Shown here in pieces: positions 7,659-15,379 of a stretch of DNA of 64,000 nt. The notes beneath the pieces were generated by a model. That model searched no databases and had not been told where the DNA came from. It saw only the letters and a list, made by a program, of their open reading frames with translations. The number at the start of each line of letters is the position of its first letter. Within the stretch, counting starts at the first letter, position 1. Location: NCBI GenBank assembly GCA_964469265.1, contig CAYXYF010000002.1:1-64000 (forward strand). The letters are read 5' to 3'. The translations under genes were made by a program, and so were the position numbers. The DNA comes from JAEYZS01 sp964469265. Its GTDB lineage: Bacteria; Bdellovibrionota; Bdellovibrionia; Bdellovibrionales; JAEYZS01.

Positions 7659-8672
7659 ATGGGTCTCAACACTAAGATTGTATCTTTTGGGCACTATGTC
7701 CCACCAAAAGTAATAAAAAACGCCGATTTAGAAAAGATGATGGATACATCCGATGAATGGATCCAAAAGCGCTCAGGAATTAAAGAGCGCAGATGGGTTG
7801 AGGCTGGAAAAGACACAACCCTTACAATGGCAACAAAGGCCTGCCAAGAAGCGCTTAAAAAGGCAAATCTTAAAGCAGATGATATCGACGCAGTAATATT
7901 TGGCTCACTTATCTCTGATTATATTTTTCCAGGAACAGGCTGCCTTCTCCAACAATCCTTAGGCTTTAGTAAAAATATTCCCGCTTTAGATTTGCGAAAC
8001 CAATGCTCAGGATTTTTATATGGATTAAGTGTTGCCCATGCATGGATTAAATCTGGAATGTACAAACGTGTATTAATTGTTGGAAGCGAAATCCACTCTA
8101 ATCGTTTGAATAAAACACCCCAAGGTCGTGACGTGGGCGTTTTGTTTGGTGATGGTGCTGGTGCGTGCATTGTCGAAGCAGCAAACGAAGATACTGGAAT
8201 CATGGATATCCACATTGCCTCTCAAGGACAGTTTGCAGATGCCCTCTGCCTAAAAGAACCAGGCTCAAACCTCCCTGCAGAAGCGATGAAGGAACTTTCC
8301 CACGAAGGAATGATTGAAAAAGGCTTCTTTCCATACATGGAAGGAAAGCTCGTTTTTAAAAATGCGATTGCGAGAATGTGCGAGTCTTTAGGAACGCTTT
8401 TACAGCAAAATAATTTAAAAAATGAAGACGTTGATTTTGTAATCGCTCACCAAGCAAATATGAGAATTAATGCTATGGTCTTAGAGCAAATGAAAATCCC
8501 GTGGGAAAAAACTCATCACACACTTGATCGCTACGGCAACACAACAGCTGCAACAATCCCAATCACAATGAACGAAGCCATCGATCTTGGAAAGATCAAA
8601 CGAGGCGACACCGTCGCCCTAGTCGCATTCGGTGCTGGCTTCACTTGGGGATCTGCGATCTTGAAGTATTAG
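7659..8672 (+). CDS. fabH: 3-oxoacyl-ACP synthase III family enzyme (FabH-like)
   Basis: KAS III enzymes condense acyl-CoA with malonyl-ACP to start fatty-acid synthesis. From the ATG at 7659 the protein has 337 residues. An in-frame GTG one codon upstream is less well placed relative to AAGGGG at about 7646-7651. The Cys-His-Asn triad is visible: C116 in RNQCSGFLYG, His in IAHQANMRI, and Asn in RYGNTTAATIP. The thiolase fold is full length. No other fab genes are nearby, so it may be a side-pathway enzyme (for example OleA-, DarB- or HMG-like) rather than the housekeeping FabH. Its 3' end overlaps the opposing oxidoreductase gene by 4 bp. Confidence 0.82.
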   Translation: MGLNTKIVSFGHYVPPKVIKNADLEKMMDTSDEWIQKRSGIKERRWVEAGKDTTLTMATKACQEALKKANLKADDIDAVIFGSLISDYIFPGTGCLLQQSLGFSKNIPALDLRNQCSGFLYGLSVAHAWIKSGMYKRVLIVGSEIHSNRLNKTPQGRDVGVLFGDGAGACIVEAANEDTGIMDIHIASQGQFADALCLKEPGSNLPAEAMKELSHEGMIEKGFFPYMEGKLVFKNAIARMCESLGTLLQQNNLKNEDVDFVIAHQANMRINAMVLEQMKIPWEKTHHTLDRYGNTTAATIPITMNEAIDLGKIKRGDTVALVAFGAGFTWGSAILKY

Positions 8673-10246
8673 AAGTCGGATTCGAATTTTCTTCGCCATA
8701 GGTCTTCTGAGACTTCGTCGTCGGACATTCGTTGGAGATCTTTAAACGCTGGTCCTTCTATGACTTCGCCATGGGCATTAAATCTTGATCCGTGACATGG
8801 ACAGTCCCATGATTTTTCTAACGTGTTCCATCGCACGACACCGCCTAAGTGAGTGCAGGCGGCAGACATCAGGTTGATGTCACCTCCCTTGTCGCGGTAG
8901 GCAGCAATCATTTTAAAACCATCTCGCACAACCACTCCTTCATCCACGGGTAGCTGTTCTAAGTGATCTTTTGATTTTGCCTGGAACCAATCTCCATACT
9001 GGGCAATCACATTGGCATTCTCTTTCATAAACTCTGGTGCTGAGTAAACACTTATTCGAGATGGATCATAAAGTTTTTCCCATTCATTTGGACGTGCCAT
9101 GATGAGATCAGTAATAAGCATGGCACCGACTGTCGAATGGGTCATTCCGTTACCTGAGTCGCCAGTAATAATAAAAACATTATCTTTATCCATTGGGTTT
9201 CTTCCAAGATATCCCATACCGTCTACAGGCTCCATCACTTGCCCAGACCAAGAATATAAAATTCCTTCAATCATAGGAAAGCGAACTCGAGACCATCGAT
9301 CTAGATTTACAAAACGTTTTTCGGGTTCTGAGTCTTGCCCTGTTTTATGATCTTCACCGCCAACGATTAAAACGTCATGATCGCCTTTGGCTTCCACACG
9401 AATGTAATGGTAGGGATCTAGCGTGTCCCAATATAAAGCCTTCGGCACAGTGCTTTTTGGAATTTTAAATCCTAAAACGTAGGTGCGATAAGGAGCTTGC
9501 TTCGTGTGGATTGCAAAGCGGTCGTTAATCGGAGTGTTTGTTGCAACAACCACCGCATCACAGTGAACTAAATAATCACCAGCTTTGACAAAAGCCCTAT
9601 CGCCACCCTCAATATGATCGACGTGGGTTCTTGTATAAATTTGTCCCCCACCATCAGTAATTAGTTTTGCTAAAGATTTAATATATTTTAGAGGATGCAA
9701 CTGCATTTGGCGAGGAAAGCGCAGACATTGCCCAGTACTAAACGAACTTGAACTTAGTGGTGAAGTCTCTACGAGTTCAACTTCCGAGAGCCCCGCTCGG
9801 TGAGCCGCAGCTAGCTCTGCTTCTAATACAGCCCCCCGTTTATCTTCAGCGGCAAACAAATATCCATCTACAGTTTCAAGGTCACAGGAGATTTTTTCTT
9901 GATTTACGATTTCAATAACTTTCTGAATAGCTGCTGTATGGCTTTTAGCAGCTATGCGTGCACCACTCTCGCCAAAATGTTTTTCTATTTCAAAGTAACG
10001 ATCATCGAGTGCGTTTGAAAAGTGTGCTGTTGTTCTTCCAGTTTGCCCGCTACCAATTTCAAAACTCTCAAGAACACATACGCTCTTGCCTTCCTTCATC
10101 AGAAGATAGGCCGTAGTTAAACCTGCTATCCCAGCACCTACAACACAGACATCAGCTCGAATGTTTCGGTCAAGGGAAGGACAAAACGGAACAGATCCCG
10201 CCTCAACCCACAATGAATTTGTTTCGCCATCTCGTAAAGGTTTCAT
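8669..10246 (-). CDS. FAD-dependent oxidoreductase fused to a Rieske [2Fe-2S] domain
   Basis: The 525-residue protein has an N-terminal DAO-type FAD domain (about 28-400; dinucleotide motif GAGIAG after DVCVVG). A C-terminal Rieske domain (about 425-520) carries the cluster motifs CTH and CPCH 16 residues apart, so all four ligands are present. Similar fusions are common in soil bacteria and are annotated as glycine/D-amino-acid oxidase-like. The substrate is unknown. No signal peptide is seen, so it is probably cytoplasmic. AGGAGATG precedes the ATG. The first 11 codons lie in the 55-bp block that is repeated after the assembly gap. Confidence 0.85.
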   Translation of the reverse strand: MKPLRDGETNSLWVEAGSVPFCPSLDRNIRADVCVVGAGIAGLTTAYLLMKEGKSVCVLESFEIGSGQTGRTTAHFSNALDDRYFEIEKHFGESGARIAAKSHTAAIQKVIEIVNQEKISCDLETVDGYLFAAEDKRGAVLEAELAAAHRAGLSEVELVETSPLSSSSFSTGQCLRFPRQMQLHPLKYIKSLAKLITDGGGQIYTRTHVDHIEGGDRAFVKAGDYLVHCDAVVVATNTPINDRFAIHTKQAPYRTYVLGFKIPKSTVPKALYWDTLDPYHYIRVEAKGDHDVLIVGGEDHKTGQDSEPEKRFVNLDRWSRVRFPMIEGILYSWSGQVMEPVDGMGYLGRNPMDKDNVFIITGDSGNGMTHSTVGAMLITDLIMARPNEWEKLYDPSRISVYSAPEFMKENANVIAQYGDWFQAKSKDHLEQLPVDEGVVVRDGFKMIAAYRDKGGDINLMSAACTHLGGVVRWNTLEKSWDCPCHGSRFNAHGEVIEGPAFKDLQRMSDDEVSEDLWRRKFESDF

Positions 10247-10267
10247 AACATCTCCTTTACATTTTTA
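10213..10267. repeat. 55-bp duplicate flanking the assembly gap, left copy
   Basis: These 55 bases include the first codons and RBS of the FAD/Rieske gene (minus strand). They recur exactly immediately after the N run, at 10368-10422. Confidence 0.95.
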
Positions 10268-10367
10268 NNNNNNNNNNNNNNNNNNNNNNNNNNNNNNNNN
10301 NNNNNNNNNNNNNNNNNNNNNNNNNNNNNNNNNNNNNNNNNNNNNNNNNNNNNNNNNNNNNNNNNNN
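10268..10367. other. assembly gap of 100 N
   Basis: Exactly 100 unknown bases, a conventional scaffold placeholder. The identical 55-bp flanks suggest that the two contigs actually overlap and that the gap is not real. Apart from this, 10247-10616 contains the upstream region of two divergent genes and no gene of its own that I can support. Confidence 0.97.
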
Positions 10368-10422
10368 ATGAATTTGTTTCGCCATCTCGTAAAGGTTTCA
10401 TAACATCTCCTTTACATTTTTA
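10368..10422. repeat. 55-bp duplicate flanking the assembly gap, right copy
   Basis: Exact copy of 10213-10267. It contains an orphan fragment of the start of the FAD/Rieske gene. It should be counted once if the contigs are merged. Confidence 0.95.
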
Positions 10423-10616
10423 AATGAGCAATAACTCTGCCATAAAAAGAAGTGCTTACAAGGAAGATAGACGAGTCAGAAACTCCCTTTATTCCCACCT
10501 CTGAGTCATTCTGGGTTACAACCACTATTAAGGACCTAAGGACGCTATCTCTGGCTTGGTACATTCCATGCACTTTTAAAACTTCAGATTTAAAACCCAA
10601 CGAAGGAGATTTTTTT

Positions 10617-10919
10617 ATGGCACAAACTAATGTGAATGAAACTTCAACCGCAACATCGAACCATCAAGGCACTCAGCACAGCGAAGGGACGATGACAAAA
10701 ATGCTTGAGCACCAAACAGCAAAGATCCCCTCTGGTGTCTTCCTTGGTTTAGCAATTGGCTCTGCAGCAACTTCGCTGGGTCTTGCAATGGTCCAAGGTA
10801 AAAGCAAAGGTTGGGCAAACTTTATCGCTCAATGGGTTCCTACGATTTTAATACTAGGGCTCTACAATAAAGTGGTGAAAGTCGAAGGCTCCGATCAAAG
10901 ACAAACAGCTTATCATTAA
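10617..10919 (+). CDS. small two-helix membrane protein of unknown function
   Basis: The ATG at 10617 is chosen because AGGAG (10604-10608) lies 8 bases upstream. The open frame extends further 5', but that part has no RBS. The 100-residue product has a polar, Thr/Ser/Gln-rich N-terminus (about 1-40). Two hydrophobic segments follow, around IPSGVFLGLAIGSAATSLGL and WVPTILILGLYNKVV, then a short polar tail. I recall similar short proteins annotated only as hypothetical in soil bacteria. It is divergent from the FAD/Rieske gene and convergent with the MutS-like gene. No function is proposed. Confidence 0.7.
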   Translation: MAQTNVNETSTATSNHQGTQHSEGTMTKMLEHQTAKIPSGVFLGLAIGSAATSLGLAMVQGKSKGWANFIAQWVPTILILGLYNKVVKVEGSDQRQTAYH

Positions 10920-10937
10920 AACTTTTAAGATCACGGC

Positions 10938-10957
10938 GCGCATCGAAGCCGATGCGC
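10938..10957. terminator. GC-rich hairpin between convergent genes
   Basis: GCGCATCG (10938-10945) and CGATGCGC (10950-10957) pair perfectly around AAGC, with further GC pairing possible outside. There is no strong T-run on the plus strand, so termination is inferred mainly from its position. Confidence 0.5.
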
Positions 10958-10960
10958 CGC

Positions 10961-12745
10961 TCAAACTGGCAGGCCGTTGAGCTTCATAACTTCAAGGGCA
11001 TTTGTTGTTGGACAAGGCCCTCTTTGTTTTTCATAGGAAAAAAACATCTCCGAGTCCTTAATCGTTTCTTTAAAGTGATAGTTTATAATCCCGATATTTA
11101 AACTCTCTAAGTTTGAAAGCTCAAGATCATGAGAGGTCACAATGCCCTTTGCATCCAGAGAAACAAGTTCTTTAATGTATGCCTGACTTCCGATAAGCCT
11201 CTCACGATTATTCGTTCCTCTAAAAATCTCATCAATTAAGAAGAGTACTTTTGTTCCTTTACGGCTTACCTCTAATATATCTTTTAACCGCTTCACCTCA
11301 GCGTAAAAAGATGAAAGGCCTTCTTGTAGAGAGTCCCCACCGCTTAAGGAACTATAAAGCTGTCTGTTACTAAATTCAAAACTATCGGCAGCGACAGAGC
11401 AGCCAGCCTTTGCTAAAATATAATTGACTCCTACGGAGCGCATAAACGTACTTTTACCAGACATATTTGATCCAGTAATTAAAATGCATTTTTCTTTTTC
11501 TGAAATCTCAATTGGATTTCCAACCGCCACGTCCTTATCTAAGAGCGGATGTCTCAGGTTTTGTGAACTTATGACAATTGTCGCATCTTTGGTAATAGTA
11601 GGTTCAACAAACTGCGGATTAGCAGCTTTATACATTGCAATTGACAAAAATGCTTCAAACTCCGTAAAGGCTTTTTCCCAGACGGGTAATTTCTCATGGA
11701 TTTGGCTTCGTCTCTTATCTAGTAAAAACGTCCATAAGATATCCCACGGAACAAACAAGTGAACCAGAGCATGAACAATAAAGTTCTGACGAACTCCCAA
11801 TGCTCCGCTAATACTTTCTAACTTTTGCAAGTGTGCTGAAACTGAGTTCCCAGCACTGAACACGTTAAGTAGCTTGCGCAGCTCAGGTTTTTTTATTTTG
11901 CTGAATTTTTCTAACTGCCTTACAGCAGTCCTAAAGCTATCTAAATAATATGAGCTTGAAACAGACCACCCATAAGCGCTTGCGGTTTTCACCTTTTTTC
12001 TTAAACGTACATTTTCAAGTAGCAAAAAAACAAAAGACAGTATCAGGACAGTTTTATTACCGTACCCAAAAAATGCTCCAATCATTGCAGTTAAAAAAAC
12101 CAACTGAATTATGGCAATCAGAATAAATGCAAGCGGTGATTTAACTTCAGATAAAGGCTCTCTTAAAAGCTCATTAATTTTTTGCGTGTCGATTGCCTTA
12201 GGCTGAACCCCCATGTGGGTCAAATACACGTTTCTAAATACCGTCGACTTATGAATTTCTCCAACCAACTGGTGCCTTCGTGCAATTTCGTCGTTTGCAA
12301 CACTGTTACTTAAAAAAAGGTCAAGCAAGGTCTCATAGCTTTTTTTGGAATTAGTATGATCCATAAGACGAAGAACAGAAAACTCACCTGTGATATTAAG
12401 ATCCGTTAGGTAAGGAGTTTTATTGTCTCCTGAAAATTCTTTTTGCGGAATCTCTTTCCATTTTAGTGAGTTTATTGCAAGCTGACGCTCTTCTAATTTC
12501 AAACGACTTTGAAATAGTCTTAAACTGTGTCGAATTTTTCTATGGACGTAGACGAGAATAAAAAAAGCAAGGGATGCTAGCACGGAGAGGGGTAAAAATA
12601 ATTTCGGAAAAACATCTAAGCCTACAAAACACCAAAGAACAAAGGCTAAGATAAATATTAGAGTTCGCCAGCCTGCTAGATTCTGATCTTTAAGATTTAA
12701 CTTATTTACTCGTTGTTGTAAGCGCTGAATCCGTTTTTCTATCAT
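10961..12745 (-). CDS. membrane-anchored MutS-like ATPase
   Basis: The 594-residue protein carries a C-terminal MutS domain V ATPase: Walker A GSNMSGKST (from residue 425, K431) and Walker B LIDEIFRGTN, followed by TSHDLELSNL. The N-terminal mismatch-binding domain of MutS1 is absent. Instead there are two hydrophobic helices at about 27-67 and a second pair at about 205-245, so the protein is probably held in the inner membrane with its ATPase in the cytoplasm. Such MutS-like membrane proteins are known by sequence in Bacteroidetes and others, but their role is not established. It is the last gene of a minus-strand run and starts next to the hydrolase stop codon. Confidence 0.82.
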   Translation of the reverse strand: MIEKRIQRLQQRVNKLNLKDQNLAGWRTLIFILAFVLWCFVGLDVFPKLFLPLSVLASLAFFILVYVHRKIRHSLRLFQSRLKLEERQLAINSLKWKEIPQKEFSGDNKTPYLTDLNITGEFSVLRLMDHTNSKKSYETLLDLFLSNSVANDEIARRHQLVGEIHKSTVFRNVYLTHMGVQPKAIDTQKINELLREPLSEVKSPLAFILIAIIQLVFLTAMIGAFFGYGNKTVLILSFVFLLLENVRLRKKVKTASAYGWSVSSSYYLDSFRTAVRQLEKFSKIKKPELRKLLNVFSAGNSVSAHLQKLESISGALGVRQNFIVHALVHLFVPWDILWTFLLDKRRSQIHEKLPVWEKAFTEFEAFLSIAMYKAANPQFVEPTITKDATIVISSQNLRHPLLDKDVAVGNPIEISEKEKCILITGSNMSGKSTFMRSVGVNYILAKAGCSVAADSFEFSNRQLYSSLSGGDSLQEGLSSFYAEVKRLKDILEVSRKGTKVLFLIDEIFRGTNNRERLIGSQAYIKELVSLDAKGIVTSHDLELSNLESLNIGIINYHFKETIKDSEMFFSYEKQRGPCPTTNALEVMKLNGLPV

Positions 12746-13629
12746 TATTCAACTTTCATAGTCTCATATACTATTTGCAGATCTCTAGCGTGGGTAGAAA
12801 AGAACTTCGTTAGTGCCTTTGCAACCTCTTCTGGTCTCCCCTTCATTAAAACGTGCTTGCCACCGTCGATAGCTGCGATCTCACAGCTAGGAAACTTCTC
12901 TGCCAATCTTTGATAGGTCCCATCGACAAATAAACTATCTCGTGTGCCCCAAAGAATAGAGACTGGAGTTTTTAAGTAACCCAGACGTTTTTCCCACTGA
13001 GCCCAATCTTCAACTTCATTGATCCATGTAAAGCGATGAAGGACATGGGCGATTAACTTTGCTTTTCGTGTAGTGATCTTTTCCAAACGATTTTTTTGTG
13101 CGTTACTTTTGATCCAAGGGACGTTGAAAATTCTTTGAATGTATTTCAGTCCCAACCTGCCAGCTGGTGATCTCAATAATAAAACAATAGCGGGTGGAAA
13201 CTTTGATCCTTCCATTAATAAACGCATGATCGGATTTTTTAAAGATTCTTTTGGATACGGAGGCATCGGGTTTAATAATGCCACTCTGTTGACAAGGTTT
13301 GGCTCTTCAATTGCTAAGGCATAACAAATTGCTGCCCCATAACTTCCGCCCGCAATATATACAGCGTCTTTTGTTGATTTTTTAAATAATGTAACAAATT
13401 CTCGAAAGACCGTCACTTGCTGCGAGAATGAAACAGCTCTTAACGGATCCATATAGATACTCGACAAGTTAGGAACAATGACTCGATAATCCTTAGCTAA
13501 AATCTGGACAACCTCATCCCAGTCATAGACAGTTCCACCATAACCATGCACTAATATAACTGCTTCACCTTCACCGATCTCCTTGTATGAGATCGTATGG
13601 CTAAGAATCTCTATCCGCTTTGTCTGCAT
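12745..13629 (-). CDS. alpha/beta-hydrolase fold enzyme
   Basis: This is a serine hydrolase of the alpha/beta fold. The oxyanion-hole segment is VILVHGYGGTVYDWDE, the nucleophile elbow is GGSYGA, and the late Asp and His lie in WGTRDSLF and GGKHVLMKG. The size (294 residues from this ATG) fits epoxide hydrolase, MhpC or lipase-like members. The substrate is unknown. A GTG start 18 bases further upstream is possible. From the ATG chosen, the gene still overlaps the end of the ferredoxin gene by 29 bp, which suggests translational coupling. Confidence 0.8.
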   Translation of the reverse strand: MQTKRIEILSHTISYKEIGEGEAVILVHGYGGTVYDWDEVVQILAKDYRVIVPNLSSIYMDPLRAVSFSQQVTVFREFVTLFKKSTKDAVYIAGGSYGAAICYALAIEEPNLVNRVALLNPMPPYPKESLKNPIMRLLMEGSKFPPAIVLLLRSPAGRLGLKYIQRIFNVPWIKSNAQKNRLEKITTRKAKLIAHVLHRFTWINEVEDWAQWEKRLGYLKTPVSILWGTRDSLFVDGTYQRLAEKFPSCEIAAIDGGKHVLMKGRPEEVAKALTKFFSTHARDLQIVYETMKVE

Positions 13630-14137
13630 CTGCTTCACTATTATCACCTAGGCTTGCTTTCCGTTTTTTAATTCGCTCAAGTTCCAATCGTAACTCTTCT
13701 TCCATAAACACTTCTTCAGCTTTTCTTAAGTTGTAGTCTTCTTGATTCATTTGCCCTGGATCTTCTAAAAGAATACTTCCAGCTATGGCGCTGGACTTAG
13801 AAGGGTCTTTTGCAAATTTGCCCCTAGGTCTTTTAGAGTGTTTTTCTTTTTCAATCTGCTGGGTGAGGTCCACTGTCAAATCACCGAAGCACTTTAATTG
13901 GCAAGCTAAACGACTACGGTCCACAAAGTGAGCTGTTCCGATTAAGGCTTCCTCCTTCTTTGTTGGCGGAAAAACATTATGTTCTCCTTCATCGATTTGA
14001 ATTCTACATTCGGCACAGGAAGGAACTCCTTTGCAGATGGACTGGATATGAATGCCATTTTGGTGCGCGAGATCAAGGACCGACTGATTTGGCTCAATCT
14101 CAAGCTCAATATTTTGAGGCATAAATTTAACTTTCAT
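13601..14137 (-). CDS. [2Fe-2S] ferredoxin with long basic C-terminal tail
   Basis: Residues 1-95 form a plant/adrenodoxin-type ferredoxin domain. The cluster ligands are C35, C41 and C44 (spacing C-x5-C-x2-C, as in adrenodoxin and Isc Fdx) and a fourth Cys in RLACQLKC. Residues 96-178 are a charged, probably flexible or helical tail rich in Lys, Arg and Glu that is not part of standard ferredoxins. The protein is an electron carrier whose partner is not evident. It sits 3 bp after tyrS and overlaps the hydrolase gene. The tail might be a docking segment. Confidence 0.83.
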   Translation of the reverse strand: MKVKFMPQNIELEIEPNQSVLDLAHQNGIHIQSICKGVPSCAECRIQIDEGEHNVFPPTKKEEALIGTAHFVDRSRLACQLKCFGDLTVDLTQQIEKEKHSKRPRGKFAKDPSKSSAIAGSILLEDPGQMNQEDYNLRKAEEVFMEEELRLELERIKKRKASLGDNSEADADKADRDS

Positions 14138-14139
14138 AA

Positions 14140-15360
14140 TTAACCTACTATTACTTTTTTAAACTTTTTCTTACCCACTTTAATAACTAGCTCTTCACCA
14201 GACTGAACTTGTAGAGTTTCTTGTGGGTTTGTTTTTTTCATTTGATTAATCTCTACGGCATTTTGTTGAATCATTCGGCGTGCTTCGCTATTAGAGGCAA
14301 CAAGTTCAGCTTGTACTAATAAATTACAGAGCCCGTACTCTCCAGAAGACACCTTCATCTCAGGTATTTCATCTGGAAGCCCTTTATTCACGAAAATCTC
14401 TTCAAATTCTTTTTCAGCTTTATCAGCGGCGTCTTTGGAATGAAATCTCGTGACCAAAGTTTTTGCTAGATTCACTTTAATTGTCTTCGGATGAAGTTTC
14501 CCAGACTCCATGTCTTGCTTCAACTTAGATATTTCATCTATTGTTAGGTCCGTTAGAAGTTCATAGTACTTGAACATAAGTTCATCTGAAATTCTAAGCG
14601 TCTTTCCAAACATATCCTTAGGATTTTCTTGAACCCCGATATAGTTATCATAACTTTTTGACATCTTCTTGACGCCATCAAGGCCTTCAAGAATGGGCAC
14701 TGTCAAAATGCATTGCTGATCGACACTGTAAGATTTTTGAATTTCTCGGCCTACTAAAAGGTTAAACCTCTGATCGGTCCCGCCGAGTTCGACATCCGCT
14801 TTTAAGGCGACCGAGTCATAGCCCTGCACGAGAGGATATAAAAACTCATGAATTGAAATGGGTCTATGTTCTTTAAACCGATTTTGAAAGTCATCGCGTT
14901 CAATCATTCGAGAGACGGTATACTGAGCTGCTAACTTAATAAATTCTGCAGGGGTGAACTTATTCATCCACTCTCCGTTGTATCGAATTTCTGTTTTTTC
15001 CGGATCAAGTATTTTAAAAACTTGCTCTGCATAGGTCTTAGAGTTTTCAACAATTTCTTCAGGCGAGAGTGCTGGGCGGGTTTCGTTCTTTCCCGTTGGA
15101 TCACCAATGGCCGCCGTGAAGTCACCGATAAGAAAGATCACTGTGTGACCCAGATCTTGAAACTGCTTCATCTTGTTTAACAAAACAGTATGGCCAATAT
15201 GCAAATCGGGTCTCGAAGGATCAAACCCTGCTTTAATACGAAGGGGTTTGTTCTCTTTAAAGCTTTTATAAAGCTTATCTAGTATTTCTTTTTCAGAAAT
15301 AATATCTACGACTCCCTTTTTAAGGAGTCGTAGTTGCTCCTTCGGATCCAAAAAACTCAT
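14140..15360 (-). CDS. tyrS: tyrosyl-tRNA synthetase
   Basis: This class I synthetase charges tRNA-Tyr. The 406 residues include HIGH at 54-57, KMSKS in VKKMSKSYDN (about residue 230), and a C-terminal S4-like RNA-binding domain (LVASNSEARRMIQQNAVEIN). The KMSKS spelling and the overall spacing resemble the TyrRS type found in Gram-negatives (TyrZ-like). It lies 19 bp downstream of rny and directly upstream of the ferredoxin gene, so it is likely in one operon. Confidence 0.95.
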   Translation of the reverse strand: MSFLDPKEQLRLLKKGVVDIISEKEILDKLYKSFKENKPLRIKAGFDPSRPDLHIGHTVLLNKMKQFQDLGHTVIFLIGDFTAAIGDPTGKNETRPALSPEEIVENSKTYAEQVFKILDPEKTEIRYNGEWMNKFTPAEFIKLAAQYTVSRMIERDDFQNRFKEHRPISIHEFLYPLVQGYDSVALKADVELGGTDQRFNLLVGREIQKSYSVDQQCILTVPILEGLDGVKKMSKSYDNYIGVQENPKDMFGKTLRISDELMFKYYELLTDLTIDEISKLKQDMESGKLHPKTIKVNLAKTLVTRFHSKDAADKAEKEFEEIFVNKGLPDEIPEMKVSSGEYGLCNLLVQAELVASNSEARRMIQQNAVEINQMKKTNPQETLQVQSGEELVIKVGKKKFKKVIVG

Positions 15361-15379
15361 GATGCTAACTCCAAGGCTC

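Noticed and set aside
10161..10403. Open frame running across the N gap.
   Set aside because: It is antisense to the FAD/Rieske gene and exists only because unknown bases were translated as X.
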